A stretch of 64,000 nucleotides of DNA. Source: Rhizobium sp. BK650. GTDB taxonomy: Bacteria; Pseudomonadota; Alphaproteobacteria; Rhizobiales; Rhizobiaceae. The position numbers and the translations under genes are program-made. Shown one piece after another: positions 58,158 to 64,000 of this stretch. Numbering within the stretch: the stretch's first letter is position 1; each line of letters starts with the position of its first letter. Location of the stretch: assembly GCF_014195325.1 (NCBI RefSeq), contig NZ_JACIBK010000002.1:682001-746000 (forward strand), written 5' to 3'. Below the pieces are notes generated by a model. The model was not told the DNA's origin, did not search any database, and saw only the letters and a list, made by a program, of their open reading frames with translations.

Positions 58158-59045
58158 TCAGATGACATAGGCCGGATCGAAAACGCCCTTCACCGTGATC
58201 CCGAGTTCGAGTAGCGCGCCTGCGCTCGGCTGGGCGGAGCGGGCATCCTCGTCCAGCCCCTCCCAGGCCGTCGTTACCGCCAGCCGGTCGGCATTGACGC
58301 CGATGAAGGCCGGGCAGGAAGGCTGCACCGCCGGTACCTTGTAGCGGGCAATGCGCAGACCATCGGGGCTGTAGCGGTCGACGACGCCGGCGCCCCAGCG
58401 GGCGTTCCAGATATAGCCATCGGCATCGCAGACCGAACCGTCCAGCCCGCCGGGTTCGTCCATGCTGTCGACCATGACGATCGGCTCACCAGTCGGAAGG
58501 CCCGTGTGAGGATCGACCATCACGCGCATAAGACGACTGATACGCGTGTCTGTGAAATACCCGATTGTGCCGTCGGGAGAGAAGCAGATGGAGTTCGGGA
58601 TGCTGATGCCGCTGAAGATCTTCGTCACCTTGCCGGCAGCCACATGATAGATTGCACCCGCCTGCTGCTCGGCGCGCTTGCTCATCGTACTGATCCACAA
58701 CGCGCCGGAAGGATGCGTGCGCCCGTCATTAGAACGGTTTTCCGGTTTGTCGTTTTCCAGCGCCGCATAGAAGGTCAGGTTGCCTCCGGCTATATCTCGT
58801 ACGAAAAGGCCCTCTTCGGTCGCCAATAACTGACGGCCGGAGTCGATGCGGGCTAAAACGCTCGCCATCATTGGCAGCGGATGCACCTTCTTTTCGTCAG
58901 TCGAAAGATTGAGTTCGTGAAGCTCCTTACCGAGGATATTGAACCACCAGACGGTATTGGAAATAGGATCGTAGGTGGGGCCTTCACCGAGAACCGAATT
59001 GGTATTGCAAAGCGTTTTGCCCTCGAATTCATAAATATCAGTCAT
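58158..59045 (-). CDS. SMP-30/gluconolactonase family protein, sugar lactonase candidate
   Basis: A 295-residue six-bladed propeller of the SMP-30/gluconolactonase/LRE family. Metal-ligand regions are visible: SVLGEGPTYDPISNTVWWF (Glu), NDGRTHPSGALWISTMSK (Asn), GISIPNSICFSPDGTIGYFT (Asn) and DGYIWNARWG (Asp). Such enzymes hydrolyse sugar 1,4- or 1,5-lactones with a divalent cation. It is encoded next to dgoA and dgoK (4-base spacing from dgoA's stop), so galactonolactone is a reasonable but unproven substrate. Confidence 0.88.
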   Translation of the reverse strand: MTDIYEFEGKTLCNTNSVLGEGPTYDPISNTVWWFNILGKELHELNLSTDEKKVHPLPMMASVLARIDSGRQLLATEEGLFVRDIAGGNLTFYAALENDKPENRSNDGRTHPSGALWISTMSKRAEQQAGAIYHVAAGKVTKIFSGISIPNSICFSPDGTIGYFTDTRISRLMRVMVDPHTGLPTGEPIVMVDSMDEPGGLDGSVCDADGYIWNARWGAGVVDRYSPDGLRIARYKVPAVQPSCPAFIGVNADRLAVTTAWEGLDEDARSAQPSAGALLELGITVKGVFDPAYVI

Positions 59046-59049
59046 ACGT

Positions 59050-59682
59050 CTATGCTCCTATGGCCGCGTCATAGGCTAAGATGGTTGCCTTGGCGCGCTC
59101 GGCAACCTCTGCCTCGGTCATTCCAGGCTTGTAAATGCTGGTGCCGAGGCCGAAGGCGAGAATGCCGGCTCTGGTATAGTCTGAGAAGTTCTTGTCCGAC
59201 ACACCGCCGACCGCCGCAATGACCAGGTCCGGTGGGAGAATGGCGCGGATCGCGGTGATGCCGGAGGGACCGAGAACGCTGGCGGGGAAGAACTTGAGGC
59301 CGGTCGCACCCGCGCGGGCAGCCTGCAGCGCTTCGGTAGGCGTAAAGACGCCGGGCATGGTTACCATGCCATAGTCGCGAGCGTGGACGATGACGTCGGG
59401 TTCGACATTTGGGGTTACCAACAGTTTGCCGCCGGCGTCATGTAGGCTGTCGACGGCTTCGGTTGTCAGCACGGTGCCGGCACCGATCAGCACATTATCA
59501 GGCGCCATCTTCGCAGCGATCTCGATCGACTTGAAGGGCTCCGGTGAATTGAGCGGGATCTCGATCGCCGTCAGGCCGTTTTCGATCAGCGCGCCGACTA
59601 CAGCTTCAGTTTCTTCGGGCTTGATGCCGCGCAGAATGGCGATCAGCGGGCGCTTCATGTCGGGAAAAGGGATACGGTTCAT
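59050..59682 (-). CDS. dgoA: 2-dehydro-3-deoxy-6-phosphogalactonate aldolase
   Basis: A 210-residue KDPGal/KDPG-type aldolase that cleaves KDPGal to pyruvate and glyceraldehyde 3-phosphate. Key positions: Arg in LIAILRGIKPEETEAVVGAL, Glu in AIEIPLNSPEPFKSIE, and the Schiff-base Lys in GATGLKFFPASVLGPSG. KDPG aldolase (Eda) is similar, but the dgoK neighbour favours the galactonate form. Start ATG 59682 leaves 14 bases to dgoK upstream. Confidence 0.9.
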   Translation of the reverse strand: MNRIPFPDMKRPLIAILRGIKPEETEAVVGALIENGLTAIEIPLNSPEPFKSIEIAAKMAPDNVLIGAGTVLTTEAVDSLHDAGGKLLVTPNVEPDVIVHARDYGMVTMPGVFTPTEALQAARAGATGLKFFPASVLGPSGITAIRAILPPDLVIAAVGGVSDKNFSDYTRAGILAFGLGTSIYKPGMTEAEVAERAKATILAYDAAIGA

Positions 59683-59696
59683 GGGAGATATCTTTC

Positions 59697-60614
59697 TCAG
59701 TTCGGCCATATGGCCTGGGCAGCGGCCGAAAGGCCGCCACGAACGGCAGCATCGGCATCGATGGCGTTGAAGGCGAGGGAGAGTGTGTGAAAGGCCCGCT
59801 CATAAAGCGTTTGCAGGCGTCCGGAAGCGACGAGAGTAATGGCCGCATCCTTTCCGGCATTCTGCAGAGCGCCTGCGATTTCGAGGCCGATGAGCGTGCC
59901 GGAAAGTTTCGCCTGTGCCGCGGCCGCCGAAATACCGTGCAGAAGTTGGCCTGAACGGGCGGTGAAAATCAGGTTGGACGCGAGCGCCGGCTGTTTGAAC
60001 GCGGTCGCGACCGCAGCCTCGAAGGCCGCCGCGTCGGCCGGCTGGTCCTCGGCACCGGCGACCGCATGCGTGAGGATCGTATGTTTGGTAATGGCATCGA
60101 AAAGCTCGCCCGTCATGAAGGTGGAAAAGCCGATCACCTTCCCATCACTGACATGCACCCACTTGGAGTGCGTGCCCGGCATGCAGACGGACTGCATTCC
60201 CTTACTGGCAGACCCGAGTGCGCCGAGAAGCTGCGTTTCTTCACCGCGCATGACATCGGGTGCTGCCGCATCGCGCTGTGCGAGGCCCGGTAGAATGCGG
60301 ACATCGCGGCTTTCCCCGGGCACTGAGACCGCACCTGATAGAATCGAGGAAAGCGAAGCCGGCACGTCGATATAACCGGCCTCCACCCAGCCCTGCCGCG
60401 CCCCTGCCATGCCGCAGACGATGACGGGCAGTTCTGCCGGGGCGCTGATTGCCGCTAGATGTCCGGCGAGCACCTCGGAAAAGCCGGTCTTAGCGGCCGT
60501 CGTCATGCCTTCGCCGCTGCGGCGTTCCGCAAGAACGCTGCCGTCTGCGCCGATAAGCCAGAGGCGGAAGCTGCTGGTGCCCCAGTCCACAGCGACGTAA
60601 GCGGGATTTGGCAT
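59697..60614 (-). CDS. dgoK: 2-dehydro-3-deoxygalactonokinase
   Basis: A 305-residue sugar acid kinase that phosphorylates 2-keto-3-deoxygalactonate. It begins MPNPAYVAVDWGTSSFRLWL (phosphate-1 ATP motif), with VIVCGMAGARQGWVEAGYID, RGEETQLLGAL and MPGTHSKWVHVSDGKVIGFS, all DgoK signatures. Start ATG 60614 shares one base with the SDR stop (TGATG), which points to coupled translation. Confidence 0.93.
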   Translation of the reverse strand: MPNPAYVAVDWGTSSFRLWLIGADGSVLAERRSGEGMTTAAKTGFSEVLAGHLAAISAPAELPVIVCGMAGARQGWVEAGYIDVPASLSSILSGAVSVPGESRDVRILPGLAQRDAAAPDVMRGEETQLLGALGSASKGMQSVCMPGTHSKWVHVSDGKVIGFSTFMTGELFDAITKHTILTHAVAGAEDQPADAAAFEAAVATAFKQPALASNLIFTARSGQLLHGISAAAAQAKLSGTLIGLEIAGALQNAGKDAAITLVASGRLQTLYERAFHTLSLAFNAIDADAAVRGGLSAAAQAIWPN

Positions 60615-61387
60615 CAGAGAACACCTCCATCGACGATCAGGGACTGCGCGGTCATGCCGGCTGCGCAGTCGGATGCAAGAAACAGAGCCGGACCAACGAT
60701 TGCATCCGGTTTCAAGACGACCTTCAGGCATTGCCCTTGCACGGAATGGGCAATGCTCTCCTCCGTCAGCCATAATTTCATTTGCCGTTCGGTCACCACC
60801 ATGCCCGGCAGGATGCAGTTGACGCGGATATTGTCGGGGCCGAGCCTTCCGGCCATGCTCTTCGTCAGGCCGACGATCGCAGCCTTGGCGGCGGCATAGG
60901 CGGGAAAGACGCCCATATTCAGCTTGAAGGCGATCGAGGACATGTTGATGATCGCGCCGCCGCCGGCTGCCCGCATCGAAGGGACAGCGGCCTGCGAGGT
61001 GAAGAAGACATGGCGCAGGTTGACCGCCTGGTTATTGTCCCAATAGTCCTCGGTCACATCATCGAATTCGTGCCGGTCATCCCAGGCGGCATTGTTAACG
61101 AGCACCCGGATTGGCCCGGACTTTTCGACAACCTCGTTCACCGTGCGTTTGATGGCTTTAATATCGCGCAGGTCGGTACGGTAGAAGCCGACCGGATGAG
61201 CGCTCTCTCGGGAAAGGCGTTCCGCCAGTTCCCGGCTTTCCACCTCAGCGATATCGAGGAAGGAAACCCTTGCGCCCTGCTTTGCGAAACCCTCGACAAT
61301 GGCAGCACCGATGCCGGAACCGCCGCCGCTGACCAGCACCGTCCGGTCTTGGAATTCTGGGAATTGTGCAGACACAGCCCTTACCAT
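60614..61387 (-). CDS. Short-chain dehydrogenase (candidate sugar dehydrogenase)
   Basis: A 257-residue SDR: TVLVSGGGSGIGAAIVEGFA (cofactor Gly motif), VLVNNAAWDDRHEF (NNAA), INMSSIAFKL (catalytic Ser) and FPAYAAAKAAIVGLTKSMAG (YxxxK). It heads the operon that also encodes the kinase, aldolase and lactonase, so oxidation of galactose or a related sugar to its lactone fits; the substrate is inference. The start is ATG 61387, with GGAGG unusually close, or GTG 61375 with better spacing. Confidence 0.9.
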   Translation of the reverse strand: MVRAVSAQFPEFQDRTVLVSGGGSGIGAAIVEGFAKQGARVSFLDIAEVESRELAERLSRESAHPVGFYRTDLRDIKAIKRTVNEVVEKSGPIRVLVNNAAWDDRHEFDDVTEDYWDNNQAVNLRHVFFTSQAAVPSMRAAGGGAIINMSSIAFKLNMGVFPAYAAAKAAIVGLTKSMAGRLGPDNIRVNCILPGMVVTERQMKLWLTEESIAHSVQGQCLKVVLKPDAIVGPALFLASDCAAGMTAQSLIVDGGVL

Positions 61388-61406
61388 CTCCTCCCGATAT
61401 CCTTAC

Positions 61407-61421
61407 TTCCATTATTTGGAA
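61407..61421. promoter_or_regulatory. Candidate IclR operator
   Basis: TTCCATTATTTGGAA is a perfect inverted repeat (TTCCA/TGGAA) 20 bases before the SDR start and 84 before the divergent IclR start. A related half, ATATGGAATTATTCGG, follows at 61434-61449. Its position suits control of both genes by the IclR protein. Confidence 0.5.
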
Positions 61422-61504
61422 CTTAATTTGATTATATGGAATTATTCGGTTAGGCTGCGTTTCATGTCAAGGACAGAAGAGCAATAGGCAGGATCGGCCA
61501 CAGC

Positions 61505-62296
61505 ATGGCGCAGACGGATGACAAAGGCGCACGGGATACTGGCACCCTCGGCAAGCTGATGGTCCTGCTCGATCTCGTCACCCATGCTGAGGCTCCCTTG
61601 CGCTTCACCGACATCCTGGCGCTTGCCAGACAGCCGCGCGGCACGCTCCACAGGCAGCTCGGCCATCTGGTCGACGAAGGGCTCCTCGAACTTGACGCCG
61701 AAGGCCGTTATGCACCGGGCCTTCGGCTGCTAGATCTTGCCTCCCGAAGCTGGGCGCGCAACGAATTCCGTCTGATTGCCGCGCCGCATCTTGCCGCCCT
61801 GCATCGGCAGACAGGAGAGACCGTCCATCTTGGGGTGTTGCGCGGATCCTCCATTATCTATCTCGATAAGGTCGAAGGGCATCAGCCGGTACGCATGTAT
61901 TCACAGATCGGAAACGCCTCACCCTGCTATTGTACTGGTGTCGGGAAGGCAGCCCTCTCGGCTCTGCCGGCAGACAAGCTCCGCGAATTGCTTCCCGGCC
62001 TGCATTTTCACCGTTTCACCCCGGCGACACATGTGAATGCTGAAAGCTTGCTGACGGAGATCGGCGATATAGTTTCTGCCGGTCATGCCTACGACCGGGA
62101 GGAGCACGAAGCAGGCATCCGTTGCGTCGCGGCCCCAATCTGGTCGGACGACCGCTCCTTCATCGGGGGCGTCTCTGTCACCGGTCCCGCTTACCGCCTG
62201 TCAATGGAACTTCTCCACGAATGGGCCGTTCCGGCCCAGATGACTGCGCGGAAAATCATGGACGAAATGCGCATCCGCCTCGGGCCGAGGCGTTGA
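61505..62296 (+). CDS. IclR-family transcriptional regulator
   Basis: A 263-residue regulator. The N-terminal winged HTH has LRFTDILALARQPRGTLHRQ and LGHLVDEGLLELDAEGRYAP; the C-terminal IclR effector domain has GETVHLGVLRGSSIIYLDKV, PCYCTGVGKAALSALPADKL and GIRCVAAPIWSDDRSFIGGV. It is divergent from the sugar-acid operon by 117 bases, the classic regulator-operon pair. By analogy, an intermediate of the pathway is the likely ligand. Confidence 0.92.
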   Translation: MAQTDDKGARDTGTLGKLMVLLDLVTHAEAPLRFTDILALARQPRGTLHRQLGHLVDEGLLELDAEGRYAPGLRLLDLASRSWARNEFRLIAAPHLAALHRQTGETVHLGVLRGSSIIYLDKVEGHQPVRMYSQIGNASPCYCTGVGKAALSALPADKLRELLPGLHFHRFTPATHVNAESLLTEIGDIVSAGHAYDREEHEAGIRCVAAPIWSDDRSFIGGVSVTGPAYRLSMELLHEWAVPAQMTARKIMDEMRIRLGPRR

Positions 62297-62568
62297 CACC
62301 GATCTGGTTGAAACCGGTCTGACCGCGTCAACTGCTGGACGTGGTGTACGTAGCATGCTTATGATGAGTGCGTTATTGAGATTTGACGGCGAATCACGCC
62401 AACTGGGTCGTCCGCGAAATCATCGACAATTCACCGGCCGAGTGCGCTGCGGCGCCCTGGCTGAATCCTATTGATCTGACGGGCGTTGTGTAAACACCTG
62501 CACCTGACCGTTTTTCCACAGGCTGCCAGCGGTTTCCCCAAAGCCCGGTTCGAAGGCGAAAATATCTG

Positions 62569-63300
62569 ATGGCAAGCTTACCGCAAATTCCGGTGGAAGA
62601 CGCCTATGTGCAGGAGGTCGCCAGTCTTAAGACCCAGTTCGACATCTTCCGACTCATGAAGCGGGTGACGGAAGCCTATCGCAGCCGAGCTTTTATGGTC
62701 CTGAACCTGCCGCCGATCACTTCCTTCGATCTGCAGGGCAATACTATCATTACGAGCTGGCCGGCAGAACTGCTGTCCACCTACGACCAGGAAGGGCTGA
62801 TGATGAACAGCCCGGTCTTACGGCGGCTGCGTACCTCAACCCTGCCGTTCTTCCACGATACGGGACGGACCGCCTGGCCGCGCGATGATGGCAAAACGGG
62901 CTTGGTTGCCGCTCTCTTCGAACGCTTCAAGATGGTGCGCAGCGCTTTTTTTCCGACACATGAACCATCAGGCGCGCGCGGTGCAGTCTCCTTTGCCGGC
63001 GATCGCGAACCCTTTACGCCAGCCGAGATGCGTGAGCTCAGCTACATCGCCATCCACGTCTTCGACCGGCTCGCCGAAATTCGCAATCTTGACACACGCA
63101 TGACCGATACCTTGACGGATCGCGAGATCGACTGCCTCAACTGGACGGCTGCCGGCAAGACCAGCGCCGAAATTGCCGAGATCCTGGTTCTCTCGGAACA
63201 TACGGTCAATCATTATCTGAACCGCGCTACCAAGAAGCTGGATACGGTCAATCGCACGCAGGCCGTCGCCAAGGCGCTGCGCATCGGCCTCATAAAGTAA
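62569..63300 (+). CDS. LuxR-type regulator (solo) with altered autoinducer-binding residues
   Basis: A 243-residue protein: autoinducer-binding-like domain (residues 20-165) and a GerE/LuxR HTH (LTDREIDCLNWTAAGKTSAE, then VLSEHTVNHYLNRATKKLDT). By eye alignment to TraR, Tyr61 is kept (Tyr72), but Trp57 is Leu68, Asp70 is Ser81 and Trp85 is His96. The acyl-homoserine lactone contacts are thus mostly lost. No luxI homologue lies in the window. It may respond to another ligand or none. No conserved neighbour reveals targets. Confidence 0.88.
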   Translation: MASLPQIPVEDAYVQEVASLKTQFDIFRLMKRVTEAYRSRAFMVLNLPPITSFDLQGNTIITSWPAELLSTYDQEGLMMNSPVLRRLRTSTLPFFHDTGRTAWPRDDGKTGLVAALFERFKMVRSAFFPTHEPSGARGAVSFAGDREPFTPAEMRELSYIAIHVFDRLAEIRNLDTRMTDTLTDREIDCLNWTAAGKTSAEIAEILVLSEHTVNHYLNRATKKLDTVNRTQAVAKALRIGLIK

Positions 63301-63418
63301 GGCGCTGCCAGCCTAAAATTACGTCAGGTGCAGCCGGGCTGCTCAATATCTGAGCGTAGTTTCCTGGCCGGTTTGCCCAAACTGATAATTGTCATCCCTT
63401 TTCAGCGAATTTCGCAAC

Positions 63419-63434
63419 TGGCATGCTTCCTGCA
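63419..63434 (+). promoter_or_regulatory. Sigma54-like promoter word
   Basis: TGGCATGCTTCCTGCA matches TGGCAC-N5-TTGCA except for T in place of C at the sixth base and C in place of the first T of TTGCA; the GG and GC doublets have the right spacing. Chance occurrence is possible, and no known sigma54-dependent gene follows within 390 bases. Confidence 0.25.
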
Positions 63435-63673
63435 TTCCTTCCGGTAGAGGTCCAGAGGGGGCTTTGAAAACAGCACCAATTCAATGGTGCGACCGACACG
63501 CCGCCGCCGATATCGCTGCCGCTTTCTCCCGGTCCCGATGTCGCGGTGGCTGTTGCGTTTGGGCAACCGCCTTCAGCTGCTGTTCCGAAACCGGACAATT
63601 TCTTCGAATTTTTTCTGGTCTTTTTTTCAGCTTGCGCTAACTCGCCTCCAATTGCGCTGGTTCTCGAGGAGCC

Positions 63674-63719
63674 GTTGCGACCATCAGGGCGAAAGCCCGG
63701 CGGACTTGATGGTCGCAAC
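63674..63719 (+). other. Long hairpin with inner GAAA tetraloop upstream of mrp
   Basis: GTTGCGACCATCA pairs perfectly with TGATGGTCGCAAC (13 bp). Inside is a second stem, GGGC-GAAA-GCCC, closed by a GNRA loop, then GGCGGACT. It ends about 110 bases before the mrp ATG. No T-run follows, so it is not a plain terminator. It may be a structured leader or a repeat element. Confidence 0.6.
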
Positions 63720-63830
63720 GGGAGAGAACGCGCCGCCCTTCCACTCTATATGCGATTTGCCGTTGCCCGATTTTGGTTGGCGAAGCCACTGGCCTCCACT
63801 ATCTATGACAGGAAAAGCAGTGAGGGCGGA

Positions 63831-64000
63831 ATGACCGAGGTCACCAAAGAACAAGTTCTGGAAACGCTGAAGACCGTGCGTGGGCCGGATCTGGAGCACA
63901 ACATTGTCGAACTCGGCATGGTTTCCGACGTCTTCATTTCCGATGGCAAAGTCTATTTCTCCATCACCGTGCCGGCCGAACGCGCCCAGGAGCTAGAGCC
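63831..64000 (+). CDS. mrp: Mrp/ApbC-type iron-sulfur carrier ATPase, N-terminal part only
   Basis: The first 56 codons are in the window: MTEVTKEQVLETLKTVRGPD, then EHNIVELGMVSDVFISDGKV and YFSITVPAERAQEL. This is the MIP18/DUF59 domain that precedes the P-loop ATPase in Mrp/ApbC proteins, which carry iron-sulfur clusters. GAGGGCGGA precedes the ATG. The ATPase part lies outside the window, so a stand-alone MIP18 protein cannot be ruled out. Confidence 0.75.
   Translation, partial: MTEVTKEQVLETLKTVRGPDLEHNIVELGMVSDVFISDGKVYFSITVPAERAQELE

Larger units (their letters stand above)
63301..63830. other. Gene-free 530-base region before mrp, with structured and promoter-like signals
   Basis: Between the LuxR stop and the mrp start no frame has coding character; the frames found are Arg/Ser-rich shadows. 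It contains a sigma54-like word at 63419 and a long hairpin at 63674-63719, listed apart. A T-rich stretch (63605-63632) precedes the hairpin. It could be a long leader or hold a small RNA gene. Confidence 0.45.

Noticed and set aside
62370..62494. Short plus-strand frames after the IclR gene (for example an HANWVVREIIDNSP frame)
   Set aside because: Only about 36 codons, no ribosome site, preceded by a stop and without any recognised family; treated as non-coding.

Overview
The window reads as ordinary chromosome of an alphaproteobacterium of the order Rhizobiales, most likely a Rhizobium-type member of the Rhizobiaceae. The reasons are the GC-rich, densely packed genes, families typical of the group (DUF1127, DUF4170, DUF2093, plant-type glutamate-cysteine ligase, the hisS-hisZ-hisG order, the cysQ-DUF4170-kdtA-lpxK-DUF2093-mutL order), a CIRCE-controlled groES-groEL operon with a rhizobial-type CTTGAC-N17-CTAAAT promoter, and several intergenic palindromic repeats of the kind seen across rhizobial genomes. 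No prophage, integrase, transposase, CRISPR array, tRNA or rRNA gene was found.

Layout. 1-6.6 kb: a truncated LysR regulator, a DUF1127 protein, then on the minus strand a DUF937 protein, gshA, rsmE, a PiT phosphate transporter and a Nudix hydrolase. 6.8-11.8 kb: three LysR regulators around a strongly diverged S-adenosylhomocysteine-hydrolase-like protein and a quinone-oxidoreductase-like enzyme. 11.9-16.1 kb: the glycolate oxidase operon glcDEF, interrupted by a palindromic repeat. 16.2-24 kb: envelope and stress genes, including a candidate lipid A oxidase-like barrel, two L,D-transpeptidases, the DNA glycosylase Tag, an aldo/keto reductase and a DUF305 copper-type pair. 24.2-29.7 kb: hisS-hisZ-hisG, a DoxX protein, a glutathione transferase and a PAS-like protein. 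30.2-32.5 kb: groES-groEL with CIRCE, promoter and a duplicated groEL tail. 32.7-45.8 kb: a HAD phosphatase, ribF, an MFS transporter, ileS, a lipoprotein, tadA, a pseudouridine synthase with a long repetitive tail, rsmD, a patatin and a Kef-type antiporter.

45.9-53.8 kb is an envelope and housekeeping block (pmbA/tldE, cysQ-like, DUF4170, kdtA, a HAD phosphatase, lpxK, DUF2093, mutL) that includes two steps of lipid A/Kdo assembly. 54-57.2 kb holds two signalling genes: a PAS-PAS-receiver protein without a kinase domain, and a GGDEF-EAL protein whose GGDEF motif is altered while the EAL catalytic set is intact. 57.3-62.3 kb holds a PRC-barrel protein and a sugar acid cluster (lactonase, KDPGal aldolase dgoA, kinase dgoK, short-chain dehydrogenase) with a divergent IclR regulator. 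This matches a De Ley-Doudoroff type galactose/galactonate route lacking only the dehydratase. The window ends with a LuxR solo and the start of an Mrp/ApbC-type gene.

I found no clear new multi-gene system. The most interesting items are the remodelled active site of the SAHH-like protein, the duplicated groEL 3' end, the LuxR protein lacking the usual autoinducer-binding residues, the structured region before mrp, and a palindrome shared by the two signalling genes. All alignments to known families were made by eye from memory.
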